A stretch of DNA of 64,000 bases, from assembly GCA_012274445.1 (NCBI GenBank), contig JAAROD010000081.1, forward strand, positions 124,001 through 188,000. Direction: 5' to 3'. The stretch comes from Sclerotiophoma versabilis. Lineage: Eukaryota > Ascomycota > Dothideomycetes > Pleosporales > Didymellaceae. Of this stretch, positions 54,497 to 64,000 are shown one piece after another (position 1 is the first letter of the stretch; every line of letters begins with the position of its first letter). The notes below the pieces were generated by a model. That model was not told where the DNA came from and searched no databases. It saw only the letters and a program-made list of their open reading frames with translations. Both the position numbers and the translations under genes were made by a program.

Positions 54497-56769
54497 CTAC
54501 AACTTTTCAAGCAATATCCTCGCACCTGCATTCCCCCTCGGCGCCTCATCCTTTTTCTCGCCCTTCTTTCCCTTCTTGGCCTTTGCATCTGCATCCTTAC
54601 TCTTTGCTGGCCCAGCAGCAGCCTCCAGCTTCTTCTTGTCCTTCTTCAGGGCCTTCAGCACCTCACTCTTCTTCTCGAAGCCTTCAGCCTCAGTCAAAGC
54701 GACAATGACGAATGACCCCTCGCCGGTCGCCCAGTCAATGACGTTGCCCTTGATCTCTGCCCACAGCATGTCTGCGAACCCAAGGGCTGGTGTGACAGGA
54801 ACAACCTTCTTTGTCTTGGGATCGAACTTGCCGCCTTGGACGAGTGTCTTGAGCATGTTCTTGCCGTGGCTGGTGGCCTTGTTGTCTCCGGCGCTGGCGG
54901 GCAGGGAAGCATCGAGGATTGATTGCGACAAGCGCGCAACCTCGGTGAGTGCCTCTTTGCGTGTCTCGGGCTCGACTTCGGGCGCGCCGACAAGGATCTC
55001 ACCCATGAACTGCAGACCAAAAGTGAAGGAGGCAAAGTCAGCGGCGCGTGCGGTGATGGCGTTGAGCAAGGGGGCTTCAATGCTCTTCGCAACCTCCTGG
55101 AGACGCGTGTTGGGGTCCTTCTTCGACGTTGTCTGACGGATGGCGTAAATTTCTGCGAGACGCTCGCGTGTGTTGTCATCGAGGAACCACCTGGCGTCAG
55201 CGGCGAAGGGGTAGAGGAGGACGGTGCGGGCGCGTGCGTCGTTGCAAAGGTTTAGGACTTTCTCAGGAAGGGCGTCGTTGCTGGGCAGGAGCTCGCTGTA
55301 TATCGATTTCGAGGAGAGCTTGGTGTCGTCGGTGACGGCCAAAGCGGCGAGAAGGACGTGATGTGCGTGCTGGTCGAATGCCATAACCTCGATAGTGTCC
55401 TTGTATGGTCGTAGGAACAGCTTCCGGTCCTTCGCTGTACCGTATGCGAAGCAAAGTGATACAAGTCGCGACCCAGATTTTGTGAACGCTAAGTTCTTCA
55501 TCAGATCCACGTTATCGGCCTCCTCTCCCTCCTTTAGTGTCGGGTCAGGCTTAAGATGCTCTAGGAAATCGTTTGCTTGCTCTGTGCCCGGCTCGCAGAC
55601 TAGGAAGTACTGCAACATGGCGTCGTGCAGCATGGTAAAGCCGTTGAGCTTCTTTTGGATGAGCGAATTGATCTGGTTCTCCAGGTAGCTCATGATCGGT
55701 TTCCTCTTCTCCGGCGACTCCTCGAGAATGGTTTTCAGGTCTGCACTTTCTGTACCTTGCGGCCCAAGACCTTGAATCGAGAATTCCGCGCCATACCACT
55801 CGCGCAGCATGCGGTTTTTCTGCTCGGGTGTTGCAACCGCCCTGTAGATATCGTCCAATATCCATGCTGCCTCGGGATGGTTGATCATGCGCTTGACGTG
55901 TCCGTAAAACTCGGTGATAATAAGGTCGCGGATCTCCGGGTCACTAGAGCTTCGTTAGGCACTGTAGCTACACCCCATGTAACTAGTGTACTTACCCCTT
56001 CTCGACCAACTTGGCAATCAAGAACTTTGAGTACTTGCCCTCAGACAGTACTTTGAACTCTCCTTTCAGTTCGCGTGCAATCATCCTCCTCTGTTCCATT
56101 GTCGAGTACTTGATCGCCGTCTGAATAACTCGCACGGAGTCGTGCTTAAAGACAAAGTCCTTCACTCGGCCGGTGATGATCTCGAATAGCTCCTTGACAA
56201 GCTCTTTCCTTTCATCCTTCTCGATGTGTGACTTCAAGCGTAGCTTTTCCCACAGCTTCTTGGAGCGCTCGATAACGTCGGCGTTGGGCTTGGCGTTCTT
56301 TCGCTCTTTTGCAAGGGCCTTCTGCTTCTGATGTGCTTCGCGGGAGTTACTTGCTAAGGGTTGGTCAGTAGAAGTACACGAGGACACAAAGTATCAGGTC
56401 CTTACCATGCATGTCTGCGAGCTTGGAAGAAATCTCCTTCGGTGTATCGTACTTGGACTTCTTCTTCTTCTCTGTGGGCTCATCCTCCGCTTTGCGCTTC
56501 TGTGTCTGTGACTTTGACTGCCCCTCGGAGTCGCTGTCGGCCATATCGACGTCTGGATTTGCAGAAAAGCCGTTGTAGCCATTCTCCTGCTCGCTGGTGT
56601 CTGACTCTTCGAGGTCGTCGGCGACCTTCTTGCCCTTCTTCGCAGGCTTTACAGCATGCTTGGAGTCGCTCTTTGAGGATTTCTTCTCCGACGATTTCTT
56701 CTCTGACTTGTCCTTCTTGCTTTTCATCGGCGCAGCAGCTGCCGCAGATTCGCGCTTGATCCCGGCCAT
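54497..56769 (-). CDS. PUF6: Puf6, Pumilio-like ribosome biogenesis factor
   Basis: Exons 56769-56406, 56353-55996 and 55943-54497 join in phase to 722 residues. Residues 1-120 are Lys/Ser/Glu-rich and disordered, a nucleolar-type tail. The Puf repeats begin near 160 (KLWEKLRLKSHIEKDERKEL, then FVFKHDSVRVIQTAIKYS) and continue through SKFLIAKLVEKG, HPEAAWILDDIYRAV and QHAHHVLLAALAVTD. The CPL domain covers about 520-650. The C-terminus is Lys/Ala-rich. Puf6 binds RNA in nucleolar pre-60S particles and in yeast also represses ASH1 mRNA. Intron positions are fixed by phase. Confidence 0.93.
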
Positions 56770-58679
56770 TGTGTTGTGTTGTGGTGAATTTGCTGTTCCT
56801 TGAAGCTCACGCCTCGAACAACCTGCGATTTCTCGAAACTTTTTGACCGAACCTGCGCTAGTCGCTCACCGCCTGCTACATCCGGTTACACTAGTGGACG
56901 CACCTGTGGGGCAGCATCTTGCGTTTGTCAACCACCATCCAAAGTAGATCTATGTCGTCGCACCCCTCTCGAGCTATTACGGAATAGCAGTAGGCACTTT
57001 GCCTCAAACACAGATCACTACTTGAGATTGTTCAACTCTTAAGGTCCGTTCGTTGGCAGACACAGACATATAGAGAGGGGAGGTCCTTTCCTTTCACTGC
57101 GCTTGCAGCAGTTCTAAGTTGCGATTTGGAAGGATAAAAGGAGTGCTTAGCTTGGTTCATCTTTCCGTTTGCTCACGCTTACGCATAGCCTCAACTTGAT
57201 CTACCTCGGATGCGGGTAATGCATTGAGACAACATCTTGTCCATAACTTTGCCGTGGACGCCCAGCAATTCAGCATCTCATCTAACGGCATGTTCCCGAG
57301 CTCTACAGTACGTCTTCGATGTCGTCAAATTTGACCCCATTAGTGTCCGCTGCGAGGCCGCGTCTTTAATTCGTACTGCAATTCCGGAGCTCAGAAATGT
57401 GATCATTACTGTCCGCCGCACTACGCATGCTTCTCCAGATTTCAGCTCTCCACTTAGACTCTTTACTCCTAGAATTCTATATGACAGATCTGACATGCAT
57501 TCTCACTTGTGTTTCAGATGCGATCGTCCAGCCATGCATTGCCTACTTTAATTCGCCACAAACCCAAGCCTTAGCCTTGCGTTGTCGACATCTTGCACGA
57601 GCCCCATCAACACCATCTGCCAATGCACACTAAAGAAGAAACCACGTACCCTTCTTAGTTGCCAGAGTCCTACGATCACGGTCTTCAAGAAACTCGCTTC
57701 GCGGAGTAGGATAGTGAGGACCGGTTGATAACGCCGACTCACCGAACTTAAGCTACGTACCAATTGTACTGATCGTCTTCCCAAACAGTATTGCTGTTTG
57801 TAGTCCATACCGAGGCTGTCTAGAAGACACTTCCTAACGAGCTTTTGATGGTTAACATACACGTCTGTCACGATGCACTGGATTTGACTGCTGAATTGTT
57901 TTCTCCTGCACGACATTCGAGATCCCACCCGGGACAATACCAATAGTCGGTGCATGGGTCTAGGCTCAGTCTCAGCGAACACTAAGCACAGCGTCATCTT
58001 AAAGCTGCAGGGTGACCCTGAATTACAATGCTACTTGCAAACTTCGAAGCGTCATATTTGCTGACAGGATGCGAGATAAGACTACAGGTCTCATCCAAAA
58101 CGTGTCCGAATGTACGTTACAGCGTCCGAACGACGAAACGGGCCATTGGCCTTTCCAAAGACCTCCATGTTATCACTTTTTCGGCGCGAGTAAACGAAGA
58201 CGCAACGAGTCAAGACTCTGGAGACTAGGCTTGGAGCGCCAGCATGGTCCTAGGGGAGACTAATGCTTGAGTCGTGAGATGTCGGCATTCTCAAGAAAAC
58301 TGGTGTCGGGAGTGGCATTTAGCACTTGACGCTTCGAAATTGACTGTGTAAGGGTCTCTAGAACCCTTCAAAGTTCAGTCAACGGGCTCGTTCACATCCA
58401 TATATCCGCTCAACACAAGTTCCCAACAGGAAACTCACCACCACATCTTGATTGCTAGCTTTGCTAAGTCAATTGACTGAGTACCTCCGTGATTGGTCGT
58501 CCTTCTGAGGTGTTCTAAGTGCTGTACTTGGCGTTCCCACCAAGCCATATGATTCTAATGATGTCGACTATCCTAACTCGTATGGTTCTTAGAAGTGTGA
58601 TGGGAACTGCTACCCCAAAGGCCACCTGAGACTGCAGAGCAGCCGAACCAGCGATCTGAAGGTACTGGAAAGTTTTCAG
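56770..58679. other. Gene-poor stretch after PUF6
   Basis: Holds the PUF6 promoter (first 300 bp). A 149-codon minus ORF (57548-57997) opens with ATG and a 72-codon minus ORF (57278-57496) lies next to it. Both look partly protein-like but lack motifs or codon bias, and I do not call them. Nothing else recognised. Confidence 0.45.
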
Positions 58680-59340
58680 GTGCGGCTGCCGCCTGCTCCT
58701 GCAGTGCCTGAGTTGACTCCTGCTGGAGGCAAGCCCTTAGGAAATGGAGCTAAATACTTCGATGATGCAACTGCTTCGACGCCCGCTGACGTCTACTACG
58801 CCTCGCCTCCAGCTGCTAGCAGATTCACACATCCTGCGTCCGCTTTAAACCCATGTCCTGCATCCAATCCTGCCTCTTCCAAGTCATGCGGTGCGGCTTC
58901 GCAGTGTTCAGAATACGAACAATCTGATCCGGCAATTATTCAGCTGTACTTGTTCCAAGACCTAAACAACCCTCAGCTGTCAGCTCTTTCATGATCTCTG
59001 TCCGCCCTGCTCCTTCTGTGGATCAGTCCAGTGGTGGTGTCAGGCCTTCTGGCGGTCAACGATCTGCTTCTGATGGCCAGGGTCAACAGCTATCCACCTC
59101 CGCTCCCGATAGTCAACCCAGGCCTTCCGTTGCCGCAAGCACTGGTGACAAACCTCAGACTACTGGCCAGGGTGGTAAGGGCTAAGATCAATGTGGAGAT
59201 AAGGGACAAGGCGGCGGTAACTATGCCAGTGGAGGCCAATAGAAGGGCAAAGGCAAGCCCGACATTAACGAATCTAGAGATTAACGGGTCATAGCTGGCA
59301 GCGAGGTTAGGTCAAGAAACAAGGTGGAAAAGGACAAGTA
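58680..59340 (+). pseudogene. Decayed Gly/Gln/Ser/Pro-rich gene
   Basis: The stretch encodes low-complexity sequence typical of cell-wall or extracellular proteins: PELTPAGGKPLGNGAKYFDD, then in a shifted frame GGVRPSGGQRSASDGQGQQ and GDKPQTTGQGGKG. The frame changes near 58985. After that, three in-frame stops occur, TAA at 59183, TAG at 59240 and TAA at 59282, and reading through them keeps the same Gly/Gln/Lys-rich style. Each stop differs from a Gln codon by one C-to-T change. No start codon or function can be named. Confidence 0.45.
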
Positions 59341-59447
59341 TTCCAGTCCCTCTGCTCTGCAAAAGGAGCACTAGAAATCCTCGGACCGTGTATATCAGAC
59401 AAGGGAGGCCCATCTGCAATACCGTGAAGGAATTCGTAATCATTGGC

Positions 59448-59669
59448 TTAGTTCAGTTGGACAATGATGCTCGTCATTGGACGGATGAGTGACGAGGGGA
59501 TCTGCTGGTAGAGAATCTCGTCGGAGATGAAAGATGATGCCATGTGTTGTTTGAAGGAGGATCCATTTGGCCTGTTTGTGGCACAAGGAAAGAGCACCCA
59601 ATGACCGTATGCCAACTGACCTAAATACACCAGCAGGAAGAAGTAAAATTTTTGTGAATGTCCAAACAT
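59448..59669 (-). CDS. Possible small secreted protein
   Basis: The ATG at 59669 opens 73 codons. The first 22 residues contain a strong hydrophobic core (KFYFFLLVYLGQLAYG) that resembles a signal peptide. The rest is HWVLFPCATNRPNGSSFKQ and a hydrophobic end, with no known domain. An overlapping frame is also open, so the call is weak. Confidence 0.25.
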   Translation of the reverse strand: MFGHSQKFYFFLLVYLGQLAYGHWVLFPCATNRPNGSSFKQHMASSFISDEILYQQIPSSLIRPMTSIIVQLN

Positions 59670-62351
59670 AGTGCAGTTTCCTCTCAAAATCCTTCATTGT
59701 TTTGGAACCATGTGCTCCAACGACAACTCTCATTGACATTCGACGCTCTGAATGTCCTTGATCACACATGTTCCCAAGCATTCGACAGGCGGTCTAGAAG
59801 ACTTCTTTTCAACAACGCACCGCATGATCCACTTCCTCCTGTGTCATCCTTACCTTCACAGCAGAATCCATTCCCAGATCCTACGCTCGGGCAACGGTTT
59901 CGCTTAGGCGCAAACCGTACTTTTGACTAATCTCACGGGTCCAACACAGTCTTTGTTCTCGTCCCTGTCCTCGGCATCCACAACATAGATGGTTAGCAAT
60001 TATCCACGGGATGTCATCGAAGCGAGCACGATCTTCTCCGTGTTGCTGTCATGATACGCTCGCACGACTCGACAACTGGGTCACTGGTACTCATCCTGCT
60101 TATACATGTATTGTCTCTGTACGTAGGTTTACTCGCCCTGACGCATGGAAGCACAGCAGTACCTTCTCAACCCACCCTGCCTAACCTCCAACAGCAGCGC
60201 CTCGCTTTGACAACGCATGTACCCCGCTTTTGCCCCTTCCATGCTTCAGGTGCAGAGGGCCATGCAGACAAAGCTGCTGCCTTGCGCGAACAGACACGGA
60301 GGAGCAAGCGTCGCGATGCAAGGCGTGCAAAAAAACTTAGCTTGTCGTGATGAGATCATTCTCAACGCCAGATTCAGCATTTGCCCCATTGACAGCATGT
60401 CGGTACATGCTCTGATGCATGGTTTATACAGGGTACTGCGCGGTACTGCGCATGCATGCAAACGTAATCCAGACCTTAACAAAGGTTGTAAGGATTGCAC
60501 CGCCTGCGCAGATCGAGCAAAGCTCAGCTTACTTCCAACCCTTAGCCACGAAAATAACCTCGAAGCAGACGAGGAACTGCATGCCCAGATTCCTCCTCGT
60601 ACTCAGGCAAGGCCGCATGTATTCGGTCTGCATCGATGAACCATGCACTCTAACTCGCTGACTGCTCTTCTTTAGTACAAGCCCTCGCTTTGAATCCAGG
60701 TAAGCTTCGCTTCGCACAGCAAGCGAGTGTAAGCACGCGCCCAGACTGCCAGAAAATTCACTCGACCTTAGGCCTGCCGCACGTGTGTTGCGTAAAACTC
60801 TCCTGACGCCTTGCTGCCCCGCCAAAATGCGCTTGAGTCGCCTTGTCCTGGATGAGATGCTTCAATCTCCACGTCAACGCGCCACACAGAACTATCAAGA
60901 TAAGGTCTGATAGAATTGAGCAGCGCCACAGGGTCTGGTCACAGTCCGGCTATTAAAATGCAAAAGGCCAGAGAAAAAGATCTTCAAAAGTCAAACGCTA
61001 GGTAAACATGTTTATCGATTGTCGATGGGGCCTGGAAATCGGTCAATCTTGGCGGATGCAAGTGTGGAGATGTTGAGTCGCGGCCGTGATCCAGCGAACT
61101 GTGCCACGCACGACTTGCCGTGGCTTCCATCAATGCCTGTGCCTTGCTTCGAATGATGGCAGCCGTGTCCTCCTCGCCTGTCGCCGTCTGGGACGGGACC
61201 ACGCCGCCGCACTGCTCTCGCCGTGTCGCTGTTCACCGGCAAGCCTTGCACGTCAACCCGCCGGCAGCACGTCAACCTGCCAGCAAAGCACAGCAATCTG
61301 CACAGTCATCTGCGACCCTCAGGCATTCGCGAAATGCCTGGCAGGGCTGAAGCTTCCCTGTGCGATTGACCAATCACATATGTCCACCATTCCTGTTCAA
61401 CAATAGCGTGCCTTAGCATCAGCCAGGCCCAAGCTTTGTTCAAACACCCGCGAACCGTCTGAAGACCGTCGGCAAAAAAAGACGCCCTCAGGAACGCGCA
61501 CGCCTTCGTCAATTCTGAGTGGTTAAAAATTCTAGCACCAACGATTAATTAGTGGGAAGGCCGTGGTCAGTCTTCCACAAGTGCTGACCCGACCCATGGA
61601 ACCGCTCTGACACCGGTCAGAATGCGACACGGCTTGTCACCGATGAATGTGAAACATTATTTCTTCCTCGCTGCTTGGCAATTTTCCCGACATTGACGCA
61701 CAGAGGTGCTAAGGTGCGGAAACGACAAGGCGCCATCTGATGGCGTGAGGCGCTTGTGGTAGCTCGTCCAAGGTACGAACGGGTAGTGCGTGAGTACGAT
61801 GAAAGAATTCAAACCCTCGAGTTTCAAACTTGTGCACGACAATGCGGTTGATGTTTTAGTATCGAGCCGAAGGTCACACATGGAAGGTTGGAAGGAATTC
61901 ACTTGTATTATGAGATTCTCAGGCATGCAGATATGTGGTGTGCATTCTTGTGCCGATGATGGGACGGCTATATACTCATCATTAAATCGTCAATTAAACC
62001 AGTGTATGCTCTATAACGCCATAGATGTTAGGTGGGTGGGTGCAACTTCTGTGTCCCTTTTGTGCGGCAGTCCAGTGCGCGATCGATGACAGTGATGGTC
62101 TCGCCAATGTACATGCGATCCGTTAGAATACCATAATAGCCCCACGGTCCAGTTGGTACATGATGAAAGTCGCTCAGAAACTCCAATGCAATTATGGGTG
62201 CCAACGCATTCTGAGACCTAGTGCAGAATGTCGATCCATGAAGGTGGTACAAAGCCGTAAGGAAGACCCAAGATGGCGGTCGCGACGTGTACGCGATGAC
62301 CCAGCGCCATGGGACGTGCTAAGATAACGACGTCTTGTCAAACCAAGGGAT
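59670..62351. other. Gene-poor stretch before last gene
   Basis: A 99-codon plus ORF (60051-60350) with a hydrophobic start (SLVLILLIHVLSLYVGLLAL) is the only notable frame; evidence is too thin to call it. The rest shows no gene, tRNA or repeat. Confidence 0.45.
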
Positions 62352-63845
62352 TTACACCTGCTCAGTGAAGGCAGATTTCCTTGACTCTCCAGACGAGCGG
62401 CGTTTCTTCTGCAATTTCTTTCCTGTGGACTGCCTCCTCTCGCTCCTGTCTGTCATCTCCATCTCTTCAGCGGAGGGCGGGGCAAATGTGCCTGGCTTCA
62501 GCACTTGAAAGCCAGGGTTGACGCTGCGGAGGACTTGAGACTCAGGACGCTGGCTGCTCTGGTTCTGCATTGTCTGAACCTCGTACGGAACCTCATCGTA
62601 TGACAGCTGGTGCTGGGGGCCGCGAACTTGATAAGTGTCGGGATAGTAGGGAGCGTTCGGGGCGTAAGACTCCTGCAGGGGGACGCCCTGGCTAATCCGG
62701 TTCTGGTATTGATCCTGGGGTTGCGAGGCCGGGACATGGCTGGATGCGTAGCCTGCGGCTTCTTCTTGTGGGTCGACAATAGGAGGCAGAGGAGGAGAAG
62801 GAGTCTTCTGAGGCATGAAATAGTTAACACCGTTGTGCGTGGCAACCTGGTTGTCTGCCACACTGGCCCACTCGCCGCTATTACCTGGTTTGCGAACTCG
62901 TGGTGTGAGCTGTCCAGTCTCGGCAACGTGGGACATGCGGTGGCTTTGGAGGAGGTCAAGGTCGGTGCGGGGATCAATGGGACTGAGGCCAGAAGCGGGC
63001 CTCATGTACGCTGTCTCGTACGCGCGGACGTCTTGCCCGATGGCCATGTAGTCGGACTCATCGCTAGTACGGCGGCTGGACTTCTTGGAGGAGCCACTGG
63101 ATTCTCCAAACTGAGCGTTGCGGGCTGTGAAAGCGTTAGCATGTGTTTGAGAGTCCTCCACTCGGCGCCACTTACGAGAGGGGGGTCCTGAGCGTTCGAG
63201 GTTCTGCAGCGTGGTAGAGTTGCGAGCAGGGTTGGATTGGCTGTAGACAGGAGACGAAGGGCCAGGCCGGTTTTGGTAGATCTGATTGGGCGGCGATCCT
63301 GAACGGGATTCATTGGTAGGAAGCCTCTCGGCAGAGACAGCGCGGTCGAAGGAGCTTGGTGCAGCGGAACTACCACGGCTCGAGGCGTACGACATCTGAG
63401 GAAGCTCGAGGGCGGAGTTGTTGAAGCTGCGCGGCAGCCTGTTCTCGGAGATGATAGAGGCACGACTGCTGCCAACAGGTGTGTTGGAGCGCGAGATCCA
63501 TACACCATCCACTTCAATTCCACTTTCAATGGCGCGGACACCGAACGGGATGTCTTCCTTCATCTCTTCGGCGTGCACCTGCTGTACAGGCTGCGATTCA
63601 AGCATCTCCGGCGTCGCCGCCTGCTTGCCCTTGTCGACCTTGCTGTACTTGCGGATCTGGCTGCGGTCATACCAAAGTTTGAGGAGACCCAGGAAGATTG
63701 TAAGTACAATTCCGCAAGCTAGTACCTGAATGATGTCAGCAATGCTCCTTGGACGCACGTTAGCGCAGTCACTCACAAAGGTCATCTTCTGCCATAATGC
63801 CCACGAGTTGAAGAACTCGTTTCCGTCTGATTGCCCAAAACCCAT
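62352..63845 (-). CDS. Single-pass membrane protein of unknown function
   Basis: I model three exons, 63845-63777, 63725-63176 and 63124-62352, giving 463 residues. The ATG at 63845 starts MGFGQSDGNEFFNSWALWQK. A membrane helix follows (MTFVLACGIVLTIFLGLLKLW, joined across intron 1). The remainder is a long disordered cytosolic region rich in Ser, Pro, Gln and Arg, ending in a basic patch GKKLQKKRRSSGESRK. Both introns are exactly 51 nt, multiples of three, and free of stops, so the unspliced frame is also open (497 residues). Each has canonical GTGAGT or GTAAGT, a CTGAC or CTAAC branch and CAG, so I treat them as introns. No family is recognised. Confidence 0.8.
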   Translation of the reverse strand: MGFGQSDGNEFFNSWALWQKMTFVSDCANVRPRSIADIIQVLACGIVLTIFLGLLKLWYDRSQIRKYSKVDKGKQAATPEMLESQPVQQVHAEEMKEDIPFGVRAIESGIEVDGVWISRSNTPVGSSRASIISENRLPRSFNNSALELPQMSYASSRGSSAAPSSFDRAVSAERLPTNESRSGSPPNQIYQNRPGPSSPVYSQSNPARNSTTLQNLERSGPPSRKWRRVEDSQTHANAFTARNAQFGESSGSSKKSSRRTSDESDYMAIGQDVRAYETAYMRPASGLSPIDPRTDLDLLQSHRMSHVAETGQLTPRVRKPGNSGEWASVADNQVATHNGVNYFMPQKTPSPPLPPIVDPQEEAAGYASSHVPASQPQDQYQNRISQGVPLQESYAPNAPYYPDTYQVRGPQHQLSYDEVPYEVQTMQNQSSQRPESQVLRSVNPGFQVLKPGTFAPPSAEEMEMTDRSERRQSTGKKLQKKRRSSGESRKSAFTEQV

Positions 63846-64000
63846 ATTGGCGTTTATAAGAATGCGAGACTAGGTACTCAGGGTAGAAATAGCGAGTAGT
63901 CGCGCTTGTAAACAAGATTTGCAAGATTCAGGAAGGTGCAATAAGACGTTAATGCTCGGCAGTAACCACTTGTAACAAAGCACCGAACAAGGGATGATGC
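63846..64000. other. Upstream flank
   Basis: Presumed leader and promoter of the last gene, cut by the window edge. No further feature. Confidence 0.4.

Noticed and set aside
1..64000. CRISPR arrays, bacterial operons, rRNA genes, complete transposons
   Set aside because: I saw no regularly spaced repeats, no rRNA sequence and no transposase or reverse transcriptase signatures; the window is eukaryotic.

Overview
The window reads as nuclear DNA of a filamentous ascomycete. Genes are separate transcription units on both strands, most introns are 47-95 nt with GTRNGT-type donors and CTRAC-like branch points, and the gene set is fungal (TRL1-type tRNA ligase, NPR3, COX19, SFT2, TIM54, SGT2, TMA20, PUF6, a rhodopsin-like membrane protein, an HMP1-type small protein). 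A member of the Dothideomycetes, perhaps Pleosporales, is my inference; no marker in the window proves it.

Layout. 1-11 kb: the end of a TDT/malate-sulfite type transporter, a SulP transporter with STAS and cyclic-nucleotide-binding domains, an Old Yellow Enzyme, a small HMP1/CsbD-like protein, a short-chain dehydrogenase and the THO subunit TEX1. 11-18 kb: tRNA ligase TRL1, NPR3, and COX19 (four exons). 18-26 kb: two gene-poor 3 kb stretches around a bHLH transcription factor. 26-27.7 kb: SFT2 (five exons). 27.7-35.5 kb: a lower-GC, gene-poor island with only orphan-like gene models, among them a well-phased three-exon gene at 32611-32999. 35.5-57 kb: a dense conserved block: MFS sugar transporter, a tRNA-like locus, TIM54, SGT2, TMA20, a rhodopsin-like membrane protein, a CorA-like protein, a tiny membrane protein, a MAPEG protein, a multi-pass membrane protein, an ankyrin protein, a lipid phosphatase and PUF6. 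57-62.3 kb: gene-poor again, with a decayed Gly/Gln/Ser-rich gene whose stops look like C-to-T changes. 62.3-63.8 kb: a single-pass membrane protein gene.

Most genes are housekeeping and do not form one pathway. Shared themes are mitochondrial biogenesis (COX19, TIM54, possibly an extended TRL1), protein targeting (SGT2, SFT2, TIM54), RNA handling (TRL1, TEX1, PUF6, TMA20) and nutrient sensing or transport (NPR3, SulP, MFS, TDT, CorA).

The observation most worth checking is the tRNA-like gene at 37922-38075 (minus). Its T-arm, anticodon arm, 3' acceptor strand and downstream T6 terminator are in place, but the matching 5' acceptor strand lies 53 nt too far upstream, split off inside the A box by a segment with the donor, branch point and acceptor of an ordinary fungal spliceosomal intron. 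A second insert sits at the normal 37/38 tRNA intron position.
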